Source: Delphinapterus leucas
Lineage: Eukaryota; Chordata; Mammalia; Artiodactyla; Monodontidae
DNA: 64,000 bases
Assembly: GCF_002288925.2 (NCBI RefSeq)
Contig: NW_022098001.1
Coordinates: forward strand, 11,436,495 to 11,500,494
Reading direction: 5' to 3'
Position 1 is the first letter of the stretch. The number at the start of each line of letters is the position of its first letter. The position numbers and the translations under genes are program-made. Below the pieces are notes generated by a model. That model saw only the letters and a list, made by a program, of their open reading frames with translations. It did not search any database and had not been told where the DNA came from. Below, piece after piece: positions 48,403-58,444 of the stretch.

Positions 48403-49599
48403 ATGTTCTGCTTAAAATGACACAACAAACGAGTTCACAATTCGACATAATGTCCATATACATCAAAAAACTGAATTATGAACCGACCAAAAAACTATGA
48501 TGACTAAGAAGAAAAGAATTTATTCCCACCGAAAAGTTCTATATGCCATCTTACTACCACTTTTAAGGTGTTTCCTCATGATGCAGAGATATTCACTGCA
48601 AAAAGGCTCGGGTCTAACTCTTCCATCATGATGTGACCAAAACCGAAATGCAGTGGAATCCGACTCAGTGCAGTCTTCGGGGTGCCAACAACCAACCGGG
48701 AGCTGGCACAGGGCAAGATTCCCTCACTGCCCCTAATAATCACTGCTCCCCATACAAATAAGATCTTAAAAGCTCCAACCTAAAGACAAACCAGATTTGC
48801 CTCCTCCGGTGTCGGCTAAGAAGGTACAGGGATCATCTGTAAAGGGGCAGGAAAGCCAGTGGGTGTAAAATGGCTGCCCCGGGCAGATTGAAACGCAATA
48901 TATCACAGGCAAATCCCTTCCTAGAGTAAGGGCTTTACAACAAACGTGTGGGTAAAGAGCCTCCAACCATTTCCACTCGGGATGTGAAGGTGCGCAGGAG
49001 ACTGGACAGCAAACCCGAGGCCAGATGCGGCCTGGGAGAATAGGCACGCGGGCCCGCAACCCGGGCCGACAACTGGGGGTAGCACGAGGTGCCGGTCACC
49101 GCCTCGACGTTTGTCGGGACCCGTCGAAACACAAAGCCCAGCGGGTGCTGCTAAGAAGAAAGGAAAGGAAAGCACGTGCTCCGCAGACCGGATCGGAGTT
49201 CTCTGACCACCGAGTGCACTTTCACCGGAAACCGCGGACCTCCCCACGGCCGAGCCGGCTCCCAGCCGAGAGCTTTCCGGCGCTCCCTGCTCTGGGCGCC
49301 CCCTGCCTTCCCGCACCCCCGAAACGCCCCGAACTCCCGGCCCTGATTGCACCCCTCGCCACAGGTTGGCTGAGCCCGGGGCATCGCTGACCCGCTCGCC
49401 CGGAGAATTAAGTTTCTAATAATATAACTTTAGGCGGATTAGTGCTGGCATCACCCAACCCCGAAGCCGCACCGGGAACCAACTAGAGGTCGTGAAAAGT
49501 GAGGCGGGGGCGCGGGCCGGAGTCCCTGCGAGGTGCGGGGCGCCCGCCCTCCTCCCTGGCAGGTGCGCCCCGGGGCTCGCCAAGGCGCGCCGCGCTCAC

Positions 49600-49698
49600 C
49601 AGGTACCAGACGCCGAGCAGGATGGTGCCGGTGCGGACATGGCAGCACAGGCAGCAGCTGTTGGAGTAGAACCGCGTCCAGGGGGCCACCATCTTCAT
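49600..49698 (-). CDS. LAPTM4B: LAPTM4B coding exon 1 (residues 1-33)
   Basis: The ATG at 49698-49696 opens [19 protein letters not shown], the conserved N-terminus of LAPTM4B, with the cysteine-rich [10 protein letters not shown] block before the first membrane segment. TM1 begins near residue 25 (TILLGVWYL) and continues in exon 2. The exon ends at TACCTG followed by the donor gtgagc (intron from 49599), phase 0. Start choice: G at -3 but A at +4, a moderate context. The Met at codon 3 has A at -3 and G at +4, so a product two residues shorter could also form. The frame upstream is interrupted by a TAG at 49785-49783, so this ATG should be the effective start. Confidence 0.97.
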
Positions 49699-49956
49699 CG
49701 CTCGGGCCGCCGGCGCAGTGGCGCGAGCGCGCGCCCAACTTTGCAGGAGCTTCGGCCGCGTTGGTCCGGGCTCGCCGCGCGGCTACTGCCGGCTCCTCGG
49801 CCGCTCCCGCTCGCGCTCCCAGCGCCGCTCGCCGCCCGCCGGCCCTCGCTCCGCGCCTCTCCCGATAGCTCGGAGCAGCTGCTTCGGCCGGACCCAGCGC
49901 TTGGAAGGCTGCGGGAGAAGGAGGAGGAGCAGGAGGGGGCGGAGCGGCTCGCGGAC

Positions 49957-49964
49957 CACGTGAC
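49957..49964 (-). promoter_or_regulatory. CLEAR-like E-box (candidate TFEB/TFE3 site)
   Basis: The minus strand reads GTCACGTGGT, matching the first eight bases of the CLEAR consensus GTCACGTGAC bound by TFEB-family factors at lysosomal genes. The site is about 260 bp upstream of the LAPTM4B start codon. Core CACGTG is also a USF/MYC site, so factor identity is inference. Confidence 0.6.
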
Positions 49965-49980
49965 GGGCGCCCGGGCCCCG

Positions 49981-49988
49981 TGATGTCA
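49981..49988. promoter_or_regulatory. CRE-like element
   Basis: TGATGTCA differs from the CREB/ATF palindrome TGACGTCA at one base. It lies 17 bp from the CLEAR-like E-box within the CpG-island promoter. Confidence 0.4.
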
Positions 49989-50461
49989 CCGCGGGCTCCG
50001 GCCAGCGGCTGGCGCCGACGGCCCATTGTAAATAGATAAATCATCTTGCACTCGGCTGCTCGCGTAGTCGGCCCCCAGTGGAGTTCCTCTTTCATTTGGT
50101 CATTTGTGTAACTCTGTCGTGGATTCGAGATTCTTTTACAGTCTAGTTGGTTGTGGGGTTGTTTTCTCCTTCCACTTGTATCTTGCAGATAATCTGTAGG
50201 TGCCATCACTGTTATCTTGTAGACTGGATGAAGGGGGGAAAACGATAGGGGTGATTCCAGCCAACTGCAGTGCTTTGAAACACTGCTGAACCTGCCAAGA
50301 GCAATTTGTCTCCGCTTCTCAGCTCAATTACTGTGGTAGTAATCTTTTCCCAAAAAACAGGCTGCGTGTCAAGGACATCCTTGCTGTGCTTCAGGTAGCA
50401 TTTTTAATCATAACTGCAGCTCTAAACAATCATCAAGCCAATTACTGCCACACGGTCTCTG

Positions 50462-51425
50462 TGTAAGTGAATAAGGTAAGGAGTCCCGGGAAAAAGAGAA
50501 CGAGGCGTGGCTTTCTTGACATAAGAGAAGCCATTTTTGGCCTAAGACATTTTGTGATCTAAGACTGACCACAGTGCTTGTCCTTGAACAGGCCTCAGCA
50601 ATAATGATCTTAAGGGAACACAAGAACAAACTTATCAGGCAAGAGAAGTAACAATAGCAAAGATAAATCAGTTGTAGGACTTCCCTGGTGGCACAGTGGT
50701 TAAGAATCTGCCTGCCAATGCAGGGGACACGGGTTTGGGAAGATCCCACACACTGTGGAGCAACTAAGCCTGTGTGCCACAACTACTGAGCCTGCGCTCT
50801 AGAGCCCGTGAGCCACAACTACTGAACCCACATGCCGCAACTACTGAAGCCCAGGCACCTAGAGCCCGTGCTCCACAAGAGAAGCCACCACAATGAGAAG
50901 CCTGCACGCCGCAACGAAGACCAGCCCCCGCTCGCCGCAACTAGAGAAAGCCTGCACGCAGCAACAAAGACCCAGCACAGCCAAAAATAAATAAATAAAC
51001 AAATAAATAATACAAATAAATTTCTAAAAAAAGAAGATAAATCAGTTGTAAAGACTCCCAGTTCTGTTTCAATGGTAAAGATTAACCTGAAGCACTTTCT
51101 TAAGCTGTTTCGCAGAATTTAAAACCCCCTCGAGCACTCAACCACCCTCTAAGGGATGATGATGTCGACCTTTTCTGACCCTCAGGACTTCAATCAACTA
51201 AAGCTTGGACTCTGTGGCCGCCAAGCCGCTTCATGACTATGCATGTACCCTTAGCTTAAAATTTCCCCAATTTTGCTATTGAGAAGACACTGCTTTGGGG
51301 AAGATTCCCCAGTGCTCTCCTTACTTGCTGCAAGTAACACATCCTTCCTTTTCCTGATCTTTGTTTTGGTTGTGTCTTCCAGCTCCACACCCACCAAGAG
51401 GCAAACCCAGTTTTTTTGGGTAACA
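50462..51425 (+). mobile_element. Solo LTR (ERV1/MER41-like) with nested SINE
   Basis: Bounded by TGT...ACA with a 4 bp target duplication tctg (50458-50461 and 51426-51429). Excluding the nested SINE and its second target copy it is about 590 bp. Its 5' part (gagtcccgggaaaaagagaa, then gaagccatttttggcctaag) recalls MER41-type LTRs of artiodactyls. No retroviral genes flank it. It begins about 0.4 kb beyond the edge of the LAPTM4B CpG island. Confidence 0.7.
50677..51034 (+). repeat. CHR SINE, long form, inside the LTR
   Basis: Forward copy with an exact 16 bp duplication, agataaatcagttgta (50661-50676 and 51035-51050). It carries a short deletion in the B-box region (GGGTTTGGGAAGATCC). Confidence 0.95.
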
Positions 51426-51586
51426 TCTGCAAGACCCAGCACAGAGTGTTAAGAGATAGTGAGAGATAGGACTCCAGTTTGGGGTTATTTCCTCCCATTT
51501 AGTGTTTGGTCTGGAAGAGCCTTTGTCCTAGGTTAGCCTCTAGTAATCACTGTGTAAGCCAAGCATCTCAGTTAAACACTCAAGAT

Positions 51587-51970
51587 TTTTTTTTTAATAA
51601 ATTATTTTATTATTTTATTTATTTATTTGGGCTGCCTTGGGTCTTTGTTGCTGTGCGCGGGCTTTTCTCTGGTTGGCAAGCAGGGGCTACTCTTTGTTGC
51701 AGTGTGAGGGCTTCTCATTGTGGTGGCTTCTCTTGTTGCAGAGCACGGGCTCTAGGCACGCGGGCTTCAGTAGTTGTGGCACATGGGCTCAGTAGTTGTG
51801 GCACGTGGGCTCAGTAGTTGTGTCTCGTGAGCTCTGGAGCACAGGCTCAGTAGTTGAGGCACACAGGCTTAGTTGCTCCACAGCATGTGGGATCTTCCCA
51901 GGCCGGGGCTCGAACCCATATCGCCTGCATTGGCATGCGGATTCTTAACCACTGTGCCACCAGGGAAGCC
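51587..51970 (-). repeat. CHR SINE, long form
   Basis: Reverse copy, about 384 bp, with extra copies of the cagtagttgtggc unit. Target duplication not clear. Confidence 0.9.
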
Positions 51971-52299
51971 CCCCGTAAGCTCTCTGAAATACAAGATTCC
52001 CTTGAATCAATGAGTCATTTGCCTAATGAATCTGCAATTCTGGTGGGGAAGGCGAAGTGGGAGCTAACTATGGGAACTTGCTGGGAGTTGGAACTTGGAA
52101 TGTAGTACTCCCCATCCAGATTCTCTATTTCCATTCCTTCTCAAGCACTAATGCTTGTCTTAGAGCTGGTTCGAAGTGGCTAAGAGCATGATTAAATATT
52201 AAATGGAAGATCCCAAACAGAAAATTATCTCTAATGTGGAAGAAAACAGAACGTTGTAGTGAGAAAACAAAACAAAACAAAGAAAACGCTGAGATTTGC

Positions 52300-53200
52300 T
52301 TGTTTGGTATTTCTGATTAACTCCCACAATGATGTTGTTACTGGACTGAATGTTGGGTCAGCTTACCCACTGCACAGCAAAGCCAATGTACCGACACCGG
52401 ATGGTGGTGAAGGAAAGTACAGCATCTATTGGAGGCACCAAGCAAAGAGTATAGGCAGCTCATGTTCAGAAGTCCCAAACTCCCCAATGGCTTTCAGGGA
52501 AGGGTTTTTAAAGGCAACATTTGGGATGAGGGGTGGAGGAAGCATGACCTTCTTCTGGTTGGTTGGCAGTAAGGTAAGAGGGTGATGTTTCAGTAATGTT
52601 AATCATCTGGGGTTCCTTAATCACCATCCCCCACCTGTGGTGGGGAGGTGTGTCTTAGTTTCTGCATAACAACTCAAAGATTTGTGTCAGATTGTTATGG
52701 ATATCCCTTGAGGGGGAACTGGGATTCTGCTTTATCACTGAACTATTATTACTTTTCTTGCTGAACTACTTTTCCCTTGTTTCTGCATTCCCTCACTTCC
52801 CTAATTGGTAAGTGCCTGTGCCTGCTCTTTGGAACTCAGGGAAGGCCTAGGAGACTAAAACCTTTTTCTACAAACAAGAAACGGGGGACATGGAGGGGTT
52901 TTTGTACACGGGAGGGCCTCACAGGGTCCTACTCAGTTTCGGTGTTCATTATTATTTCTGATTAAGGGCCCATGTCTGACATCTCTGGGGATGACTCTGG
53001 GGTCCCTTGAGATCCATGTTTAAGCTACACAATAAGAATGTGACAGCTTTACAGGCTTGTAAAGCTAACCGCTCTTGCACTTAAACAGCCTTATCTTACA
53101 TTCCTCTTCCTTCCTATATAATCTGTCTTTAAGAAATTTAGATCCAACCAGTTTTTCTCTTGCTCCAAATCTGAAATGAAACTTTGACAATTACTCTATA
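52300..53200 (+). mobile_element. Possible LTR-type repeat, unassigned
   Basis: A long stretch with features seen in retroviral LTRs or their flanks (tcctatataatctgtc near 53113, a pyrimidine-rich end). I could not define edges or a target duplication. Confidence 0.25.
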
Positions 53201-53556
53201 ATAATCTTAACTTGAGGGCTTCTCAAATCTCTTCTTTTCTAGGACAAATTGTATTTCAATCCATCTGTTAGAGATTCAAATTACCCAATGTTACTTTGAC
53301 TAGTGAGTGTTTGTAAGACATACAGACATAAAGGCTACAAACGTTAGAACATTCTGCTCCCAGCGCTATTGTCTAGCTTAGTCCGCAAGTCACTGTGATG
53401 TTAGAAGCTTGCCAAGTATCCTTACAGGTACAAACAAAATGCAATGGGAAAACAGAGGGATTGATTACATTAAAACTGTGGGGAGTTAGTGTTTTGGTTG
53501 GGCCTTGTAAAGGGTGAATAGAACGTAGACTAGGAAGGTTGAAGGAAGAGACACTT

Positions 53557-53762
53557 TAAAAAAAGATTATTTTATTGAAGGAGAGTTGATTTACAATGTT
53601 GTGTTAATGTCTGCTGTACAGCAAAGTGAGTCAGTGATACTTATATATATATTCTTTTTCATATTCTTTTCCATTATGGTTCATCAAAGGATATTGAATA
53701 TAGTTCCCTGTGCTGTACAGTAGGGCCTTGTTGTTTATCCATTCTACATATGATAGTTTGCA
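53557..53762 (-). mobile_element. L1 LINE 3' end, reverse, 5'-truncated
   Basis: Reverse complement of the artiodactyl-type L1 tail (ttgatttacaatgttgtg, tgtacagcaaagtgagtc, gttccctgtgctgtacag). Exact duplication agagacactt at 53547-53556 and 53763-53772. Confidence 0.92.
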
Positions 53763-54094
53763 AGAGACACTTGATCTGGAAGTTGTATAGCGCCAGACAG
53801 TCCTTTGGGGGAGGGAAGGTCTCACTTGAACTACCTCCATGACCTCAGCAAGCAGCTGTCTCAGGAGAGACCTCAGTACTCCTCTTAAAGCTGAGAAATT
53901 CAAAGAGCTACTATTTAACTCTCCTGGAAAGGAAAAAGGGGGCTCAACACGTTCCCTCAACGCGTTGGAAGGGGAATCCACATGGCTATGCCTGAGGGAG
54001 CTGTGGAATGTCTTCTTCAATAATGAAAGTACTGCTCTCCTAGGTGAGACCAAAGAAAACCTCATAGGTCTCCTCGTGCACTCTCCACATAAAC

Positions 54095-54500
54095 CAGGGA
54101 CCCATTCATTCAGTCATTCAGTCATTTCATGGGAGGGAACTTATCAAGTACCTTCTTGGAGCTAAGCGTGGCTGTCACCTCAGAAAATGAAACAGTCTCT
54201 GTCTATAAGGAGCTCACAGTCTAATGAGGGAGACAGAAAAACAAATAGAGAAACATAATAGCAAGATAAGTGCTAAGATATGCGCAGCACTGAGTGCTAT
54301 GAGAACCCCAGATCTCAGCGTTGAGAAGGTCAGGGAGGACTTCCCAGAGGTAGTGACAGCTAAATTCAGAATTATAAGATAAGTTGGAGTTAGCCAGGGA
54401 GAGAGACAGAGGACCACCCTGGGCAGGATGGGAGCAGGATATGCAAGTACCTAGTGGCTGGTGAGCTCTCAAGTTTAGAAGCAGCAAGTAGTACAATAGC
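54095..54500 (-). repeat. L2 LINE relic, reverse
   Basis: Starts cattcattcagtcattcagt and continues 'gagctcacagtctaatgagg', the reverse complement of an L2 3' end. Confidence 0.6.
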
Positions 54501-56442
54501 TGGGGCTTAACATTTGGAGGGAAAGGAGGAAGAAGAGAGATGGGGCTAAGGAAGTTTTAGGGGCGTCAATTTAGGTAGGGGAGGTAGCAGAAGATGAAAA
54601 GCTTTTCATGCCATGTTCCACTGAGGTTTGGAGTATATTTCCTTAGGGAACTTCTGAACCACTGAGGGTTTCATAAATATTAAACCCATATGACTTGAAA
54701 AATTGATGTTACGAGCTTAAGGTACATACAAATGAGATAGACAGGACCCTCTACCTAACTTGTGGGTCCAGTGCAAACTGAAAATGTGGTGCCTCTTGTT
54801 TAAAGGGTATTAAGAATCTCAAGATGGCAACAGTGGAACCTTAAACCAAGTGTGGGCCCCTTAAAGTGTGGGACCCTGTGCTACTGCCCGGGTCACACAC
54901 CCATGAAGCTGGCCCTAGAGTTAGGTCCCATATTTCTCTCAGAAATTAAAAACCAAACTAAACAACAGCAAAAAACAAAAAAAACAAAAAACGGTGAGAG
55001 CTGTCTCTTGTTTCTGTCAAATGACAAAGAAGTGCTTCATGGAGGCTGTGATCGATGCCAATTTTATAGGAGTGTATGGAAGCAAATGTGGATGCCAGAT
55101 GATTCATTAAAGAATCTGGATCTTGTCCCAGTCAGGGGTCAGGACTGTGAAGGTCAGAATGTGAAGCTGGCTCCAGCCCTGAATTGTAGCCAAGGTGGAA
55201 GTCAAAAATCGTGATTGACATGCTCTGAGATCCATGTAATAAATCATATACTTATTAAAGCACACATTTGGGGTTTGGTCAGCTTCTGGACTGGGGGCTG
55301 GGAGAAAGAGAGACTAAGACACAATCCTTGCCTCCAAGAAACTCATAAAGTAATGAAAGAGACAAGGTGGACAGAGGGATACATTAGTGGTGGGTAGTAT
55401 GGCTAACAACAGAGCACAGTATTCTGATCAATAGTGATATTAACATGGTACGTTATACAGTTTATCAATGTTTAAAGATTTGGAGTGCAATCGAATGCAT
55501 CTGTACCCATCAGAGCTCAGTCAGGAAAACAGAAGCCATTCTAGACCTTTTACACAGAGGGAAAGTAGTCAGGGAATTGGTTGCCGTAATAATATATTTC
55601 ACAAGTGCCATCTTGACTCAGTTTTGAAGACATGGCTGAAAACTCTCCATTCATCTTCTCTCAATTGCTAAGCCCCCACCCAAACTACTTGCCTTATCAG
55701 GCTCTAACACGCATGTGTTACAATATGCACTTACCCAAGGCCAGAGGCCCCAGATACCTAACACCCAGGGAGGCGCTTCCTTCCTTAGGTCCACAGAGTT
55801 ATTCAAAATACCCAATCCCCAGGAAGCCCTCGAAACCTTGAACCCCACCCTGCCTGCCATGCATAAGCCACCTCCTACAGTTCAGCTTGCTGTTACCCTG
55901 TCCCCAGGTGGTCCTGCCTGGATGTCTTCTCTCCTCTGGAGCTTTACGTAACAGAATTCTGCCTATCATCTCTCTGAGTGTCATTGTGTTATGTCCCACC
56001 AGTGAAAGAAACCTTACATCTCATATCACAGTTGTACCCAGATGAGAAGGCAGACAAAAGACAGTGAGGCAACACAGATATTGGCAAAAATAAGAAGGAA
56101 ACTGCCGTCACCTCTTGGCTAGAGCTGTGACCATGGTGGGAGGAGTGGAGCGACACAGGTGGCACAGATGCCTTTAGCCAGGCTGCCGCTGGTGGAAATG
56201 CCTCCCAAAGCAGAGAGAGAAGGGGACTGCCTTGGCATCTCCCCTCCTGCCATCCTCCAGGCTTCTGCCAGAGCTTTCCACTGGCTGAACTCCCGGAAAC
56301 CAGCTGACAAGGAGTCTGGGAGACATACTTTCCTGCTTATGAAAACAGCAGGGGGTACTCCACGTTCACAGCAGCAATATTCACAAAAGGAGGAAGCAAC
56401 CCAAGTGGCGTCCACTGAGATGAATGGATAAACAGAATGGGA

Positions 56443-56477
56443 GATATATATATACATATATATTATATATATATATT
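56443..56477 (+). repeat. (AT)n microsatellite
   Basis: About 35 bp of nearly pure TA repeats with C and TT interruptions. Confidence 0.9.
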
Positions 56478-56526
56478 CCATTACATATGTAGAATGGATA
56501 TTTTTAAGCCTTAAAAAGGAAAGAAG

Positions 56527-56830
56527 GGACTTCCCTGGTGGTCCAGTGGTAAAGAATCCACTTTACAATGCAGGGGGCCCGGGGTCCATCCCTGGTCAGG
56601 GAACTAGATCCCGTATGCTGTGGGGCAGCTAAGCCCGCGTGCCACAACTACTGAGCTTGCGCACCTCAACTTGAGAGCCTGCCTGCCGCAAACTACAGAG
56701 CCCACGCGCCCTGGAGCTGGCACGCCACAACTAGAGAGAAGCCTGCGTGCCACAACGAAGAGACTGCACTGCAACCAAGACCCGATGCAGCCAAAAATAA
56801 ATAATAAATAAATCTTTAAGAAAAAAAAAA
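56527..56830 (+). repeat. CHR SINE, long-type variant
   Basis: Forward copy, diverged in the centre (GCACCTCAACTTGAGAGCC), ending in AAATAAATAATAAATAAA. Flanks share aaaaaggaa(a/g)gaa. Confidence 0.9.
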
Positions 56831-57149
56831 AAGGAAGGAAATCATGTCATGTGCTTCAACACGGGTGAAACTTGAAGACCTTATACTAAGCAAAATAGGC
56901 CAGTCAAAAAAAAGCATACACGTGTCAAACTCATAGAAACAGACGTAGAATGGTGGCTGGGGGGAGAAGGAAATGGGGAGATGTTTTTCACGAGTAGAGC
57001 ATTTCAGACTTGCAAGATGAAAAAGTTCGGGAGATCCGTTTCACAGTAATATGAATAGACGTAACACTGCTGTACTATACACTTAACCATGGTTAAGATA
57101 GTAGATTTTGTGTTATGTGTTTTTGCCCATAATAAAAACCATGTTTTCA

Positions 57150-57500
57150 AGGAATGAAATTCTGATACCTGCTACAGCATGGATGAACCTGGAAAATGTT
57201 AGGCTAAGTGAAATAAACCTGTCTTAAAAGGACAAATGTTGTATGATTCCACTTAAGTGAGGTATCAAGAGAAGGCAAATTTTTAGAGATGGAGAGTAGA
57301 ATAGAGGTTACCAGAGGTTACATCGAGATGGGGAGCTAGTGTTTAATGGGTACAGACTTTCTGTTTGGGATGATGAAAAAGTTCTGCAAACAGTCATAAC
57401 AGTTACACAACACTGTGAATGTATTTAATCCCACTGAATTGTATGCTAAAAAGGGTTAAAAGGCTAAATTTTATGTTATGTATATTTTATCACACCCTCA
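57150..57500 (+). mobile_element. Old L1 3' fragment
   Basis: A second L1-type 3' segment: 'cctgctacagcatggatgaa', 'tgtatgattccacttaagtg' and 'gtatgctaaaaagggttaaa'. Confidence 0.65.
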
Positions 57501-57684
57501 AAGAGCAGGGAAGGGGAACGGAATGAATTGAGAGCAATGCGACATCTAACCCTGAAATGTTTTCAAGTATAATTTATCTTCTTTCACGATCTAGAAAGGC
57601 AGAATCTTGCAATGCCTTAGGTCTTGAAGTAGGAAGACCGGTTAATCTCCTCTTTTTCAGTTTGTAGAATTTTGTAATCAAAGG

Positions 57685-57850
57685 GCATGAGTTCAAGACA
57701 TAATTTGCCAATGGCTGTGTCTTTGGAAGAGTCACTTAATCTCTCTGATTTTTACAAAATGTGAACGATAATCCTACCTTTATGGTTGTAAGGAGGTTGT
57801 TACAGAATAAAGCATGTTACATGCCTGGCACACAGTAAGCGTAGTAAACG
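57685..57850 (+). repeat. MIR-type relic
   Basis: 'gtcacttaatctctctgatt' followed by catgcctggcacacagtaag fits a MIR family member. Confidence 0.6.
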
Positions 57851-57859
57851 GTAGATTAG

Positions 57860-58080
57860 ACAAAATTTACATTATGTAGCACCTGCTAGTGTTTCACATG
57901 TATTAGGTAAAGCTCACAACAAACCATGAGCTAAGTATTAAAATCCCCCTTTTTTCAGATGAGAAAACTGAGGGCCCAGCGCTTTAAGTCACTTGCCCAG
58001 TGTCTTGCTGCCAGGCAGTGTCAGCAGCAGGATTTGGATCCAGGATGGTCTCACTGCAGAACTTGAGTGCACTGTGCTCT
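57860..58080 (+). repeat. MIR SINE relic
   Basis: 'gatgagaaaactgagggccc', 'tcacttgcccagtgtcttgc' and 'ggatttggatccagg' in MIR order. Confidence 0.75.
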
Positions 58081-58285
58081 CTGTGGTGCCCCTTAGATAC
58101 TATCCTCAGGGATTTACAATCTGAGGAAAAAGAGCACATGTGCAAAGCACTAAATAAAAACGTCAGCCAACACAGGGAGCCGCTACATAATACGTTCCTG
58201 AAAATATACACAGGAAACTACAATGTCCAAAAGTTGATGCAATAGTTTCTGTTCCCGGAGAGTTAAAAACCTTTTGAATCACAGC

Positions 58286-58444
58286 TTTTTTTTTTTTTTT
58301 TTTTTTTTTNNNNNNNNNNNNNNNNNNNNNNNNNNNNNNNNNNNNNNNNNNNNNNNNNNNNNNNNNNNNNNNNNNNNNNNNNNNNNNNNNNNNNNNNNNN
58401 NNNNNNNNNCGGACTCTCAACCACTGCGCCACCAGGGAAGCCCG
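58286..58444 (-). repeat. CHR SINE, containing an assembly gap
   Basis: T-run at the left, 100 N, then the reverse head at 58410-58444 (CGGACTCTCAACCACTGC). Target duplication gaatcacagctttt at 58276 and 58444. The head motif fits the short or intermediate form. Confidence 0.88.
58310..58409. other. Assembly gap (100 N)
   Basis: Exactly 100 unknown bases directly next to a poly-T run inside a SINE. Confidence 1.

Larger units (their letters stand above)
28401..49599 (-). other. LAPTM4B: LAPTM4B intron 1
   Basis: About 21.2 kb. Contains CHR SINEs, the 2.6 kb truncated L1 at 34999-37554, further L1 (38040-39150, 45050-46340), L2/MIR relics and a solo LTR (44265-44735). Unassigned stretches include 29000-29480, 29700-30140, 30390-31800, 32300-34450, 39450-40480, 40750-41500, 42750-44250 and 46800-48960; the last of these includes a G-rich tract at 48385. 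The 5' end of the intron is CpG island. Confidence 0.85.
5290..49698 (-). other. LAPTM4B: LAPTM4B gene, coding span from start codon to end of exon 6 (last coding exon outside window)
   Basis: Lysosome-associated four-transmembrane protein of the LAPTM4 family, a late endosome/lysosome membrane protein linked to receptor trafficking, ceramide handling, amino-acid transporter recruitment and autophagy (family knowledge). Six coding exons read on the minus strand with GT-AG borders and consistent phases: 33 codons, 37 codons plus 1 nt, 74 nt, 41, 33 and 32 codons, giving 201 residues. Joined, they follow the human 226-residue form closely without indels, as far as I recall it. The final 25 codons, with two PPxY-type motifs, are not in the window; exon 6 ends in phase 0 at a normal donor, so exon 7 should lie to the left. 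No stop or frameshift is seen in any exon, so the copy looks functional. Confidence 0.97.
48960..50060. other. CpG island covering exon 1, promoter and start of intron 1
   Basis: CpG dinucleotides and G+C are far above the AT-rich surroundings from about 48960 to 50060. The island is centred on exon 1 and extends some 650 bp into intron 1. It has no interspersed repeats, unlike nearly every other kilobase of the window, which suggests selection against insertion. Long open frames on both strands here are a by-product of GC richness. Confidence 0.85.
49699..50060 (-). promoter_or_regulatory. LAPTM4B: LAPTM4B 5'UTR and core promoter (CpG-rich)
   Basis: Directly upstream of the start codon lies about 360 bp of very GC- and CpG-rich DNA, typical of a housekeeping CpG-island promoter without a clear TATA box. 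Visible sites are a GC-box (GGGGCGG, 49936-49942), an E-box with CLEAR-type flank (GTCACGTG on the minus strand, 49957-49964) and a CRE-like octamer TGATGTCA (49981-49988). The transcription start cannot be fixed from sequence alone. GC content drops abruptly beyond about 50060. Confidence 0.75.
56360..57160 (+). mobile_element. Old L1 3' region split by a SINE
   Basis: L1-like text 'ccactgagatgaatggataa' and, after the SINE, 'catgtgcttcaacacgggtg'. Contains an (AT)n run at 56443-56477. Confidence 0.65.

Noticed and set aside
49492..49983. 163-codon open frame on the plus strand opposite exon 1
   Set aside because: Mirror of the GC-rich island with Ala/Arg-rich composition; no recognisable domain.
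49451..50209. 252-codon open frame on the minus strand over the CpG island
   Set aside because: Different frame from LAPTM4B, low-complexity Ala/Arg/Pro composition expected from GC-rich DNA, and its left end overlaps exon 1 and intron 1. No family resemblance.
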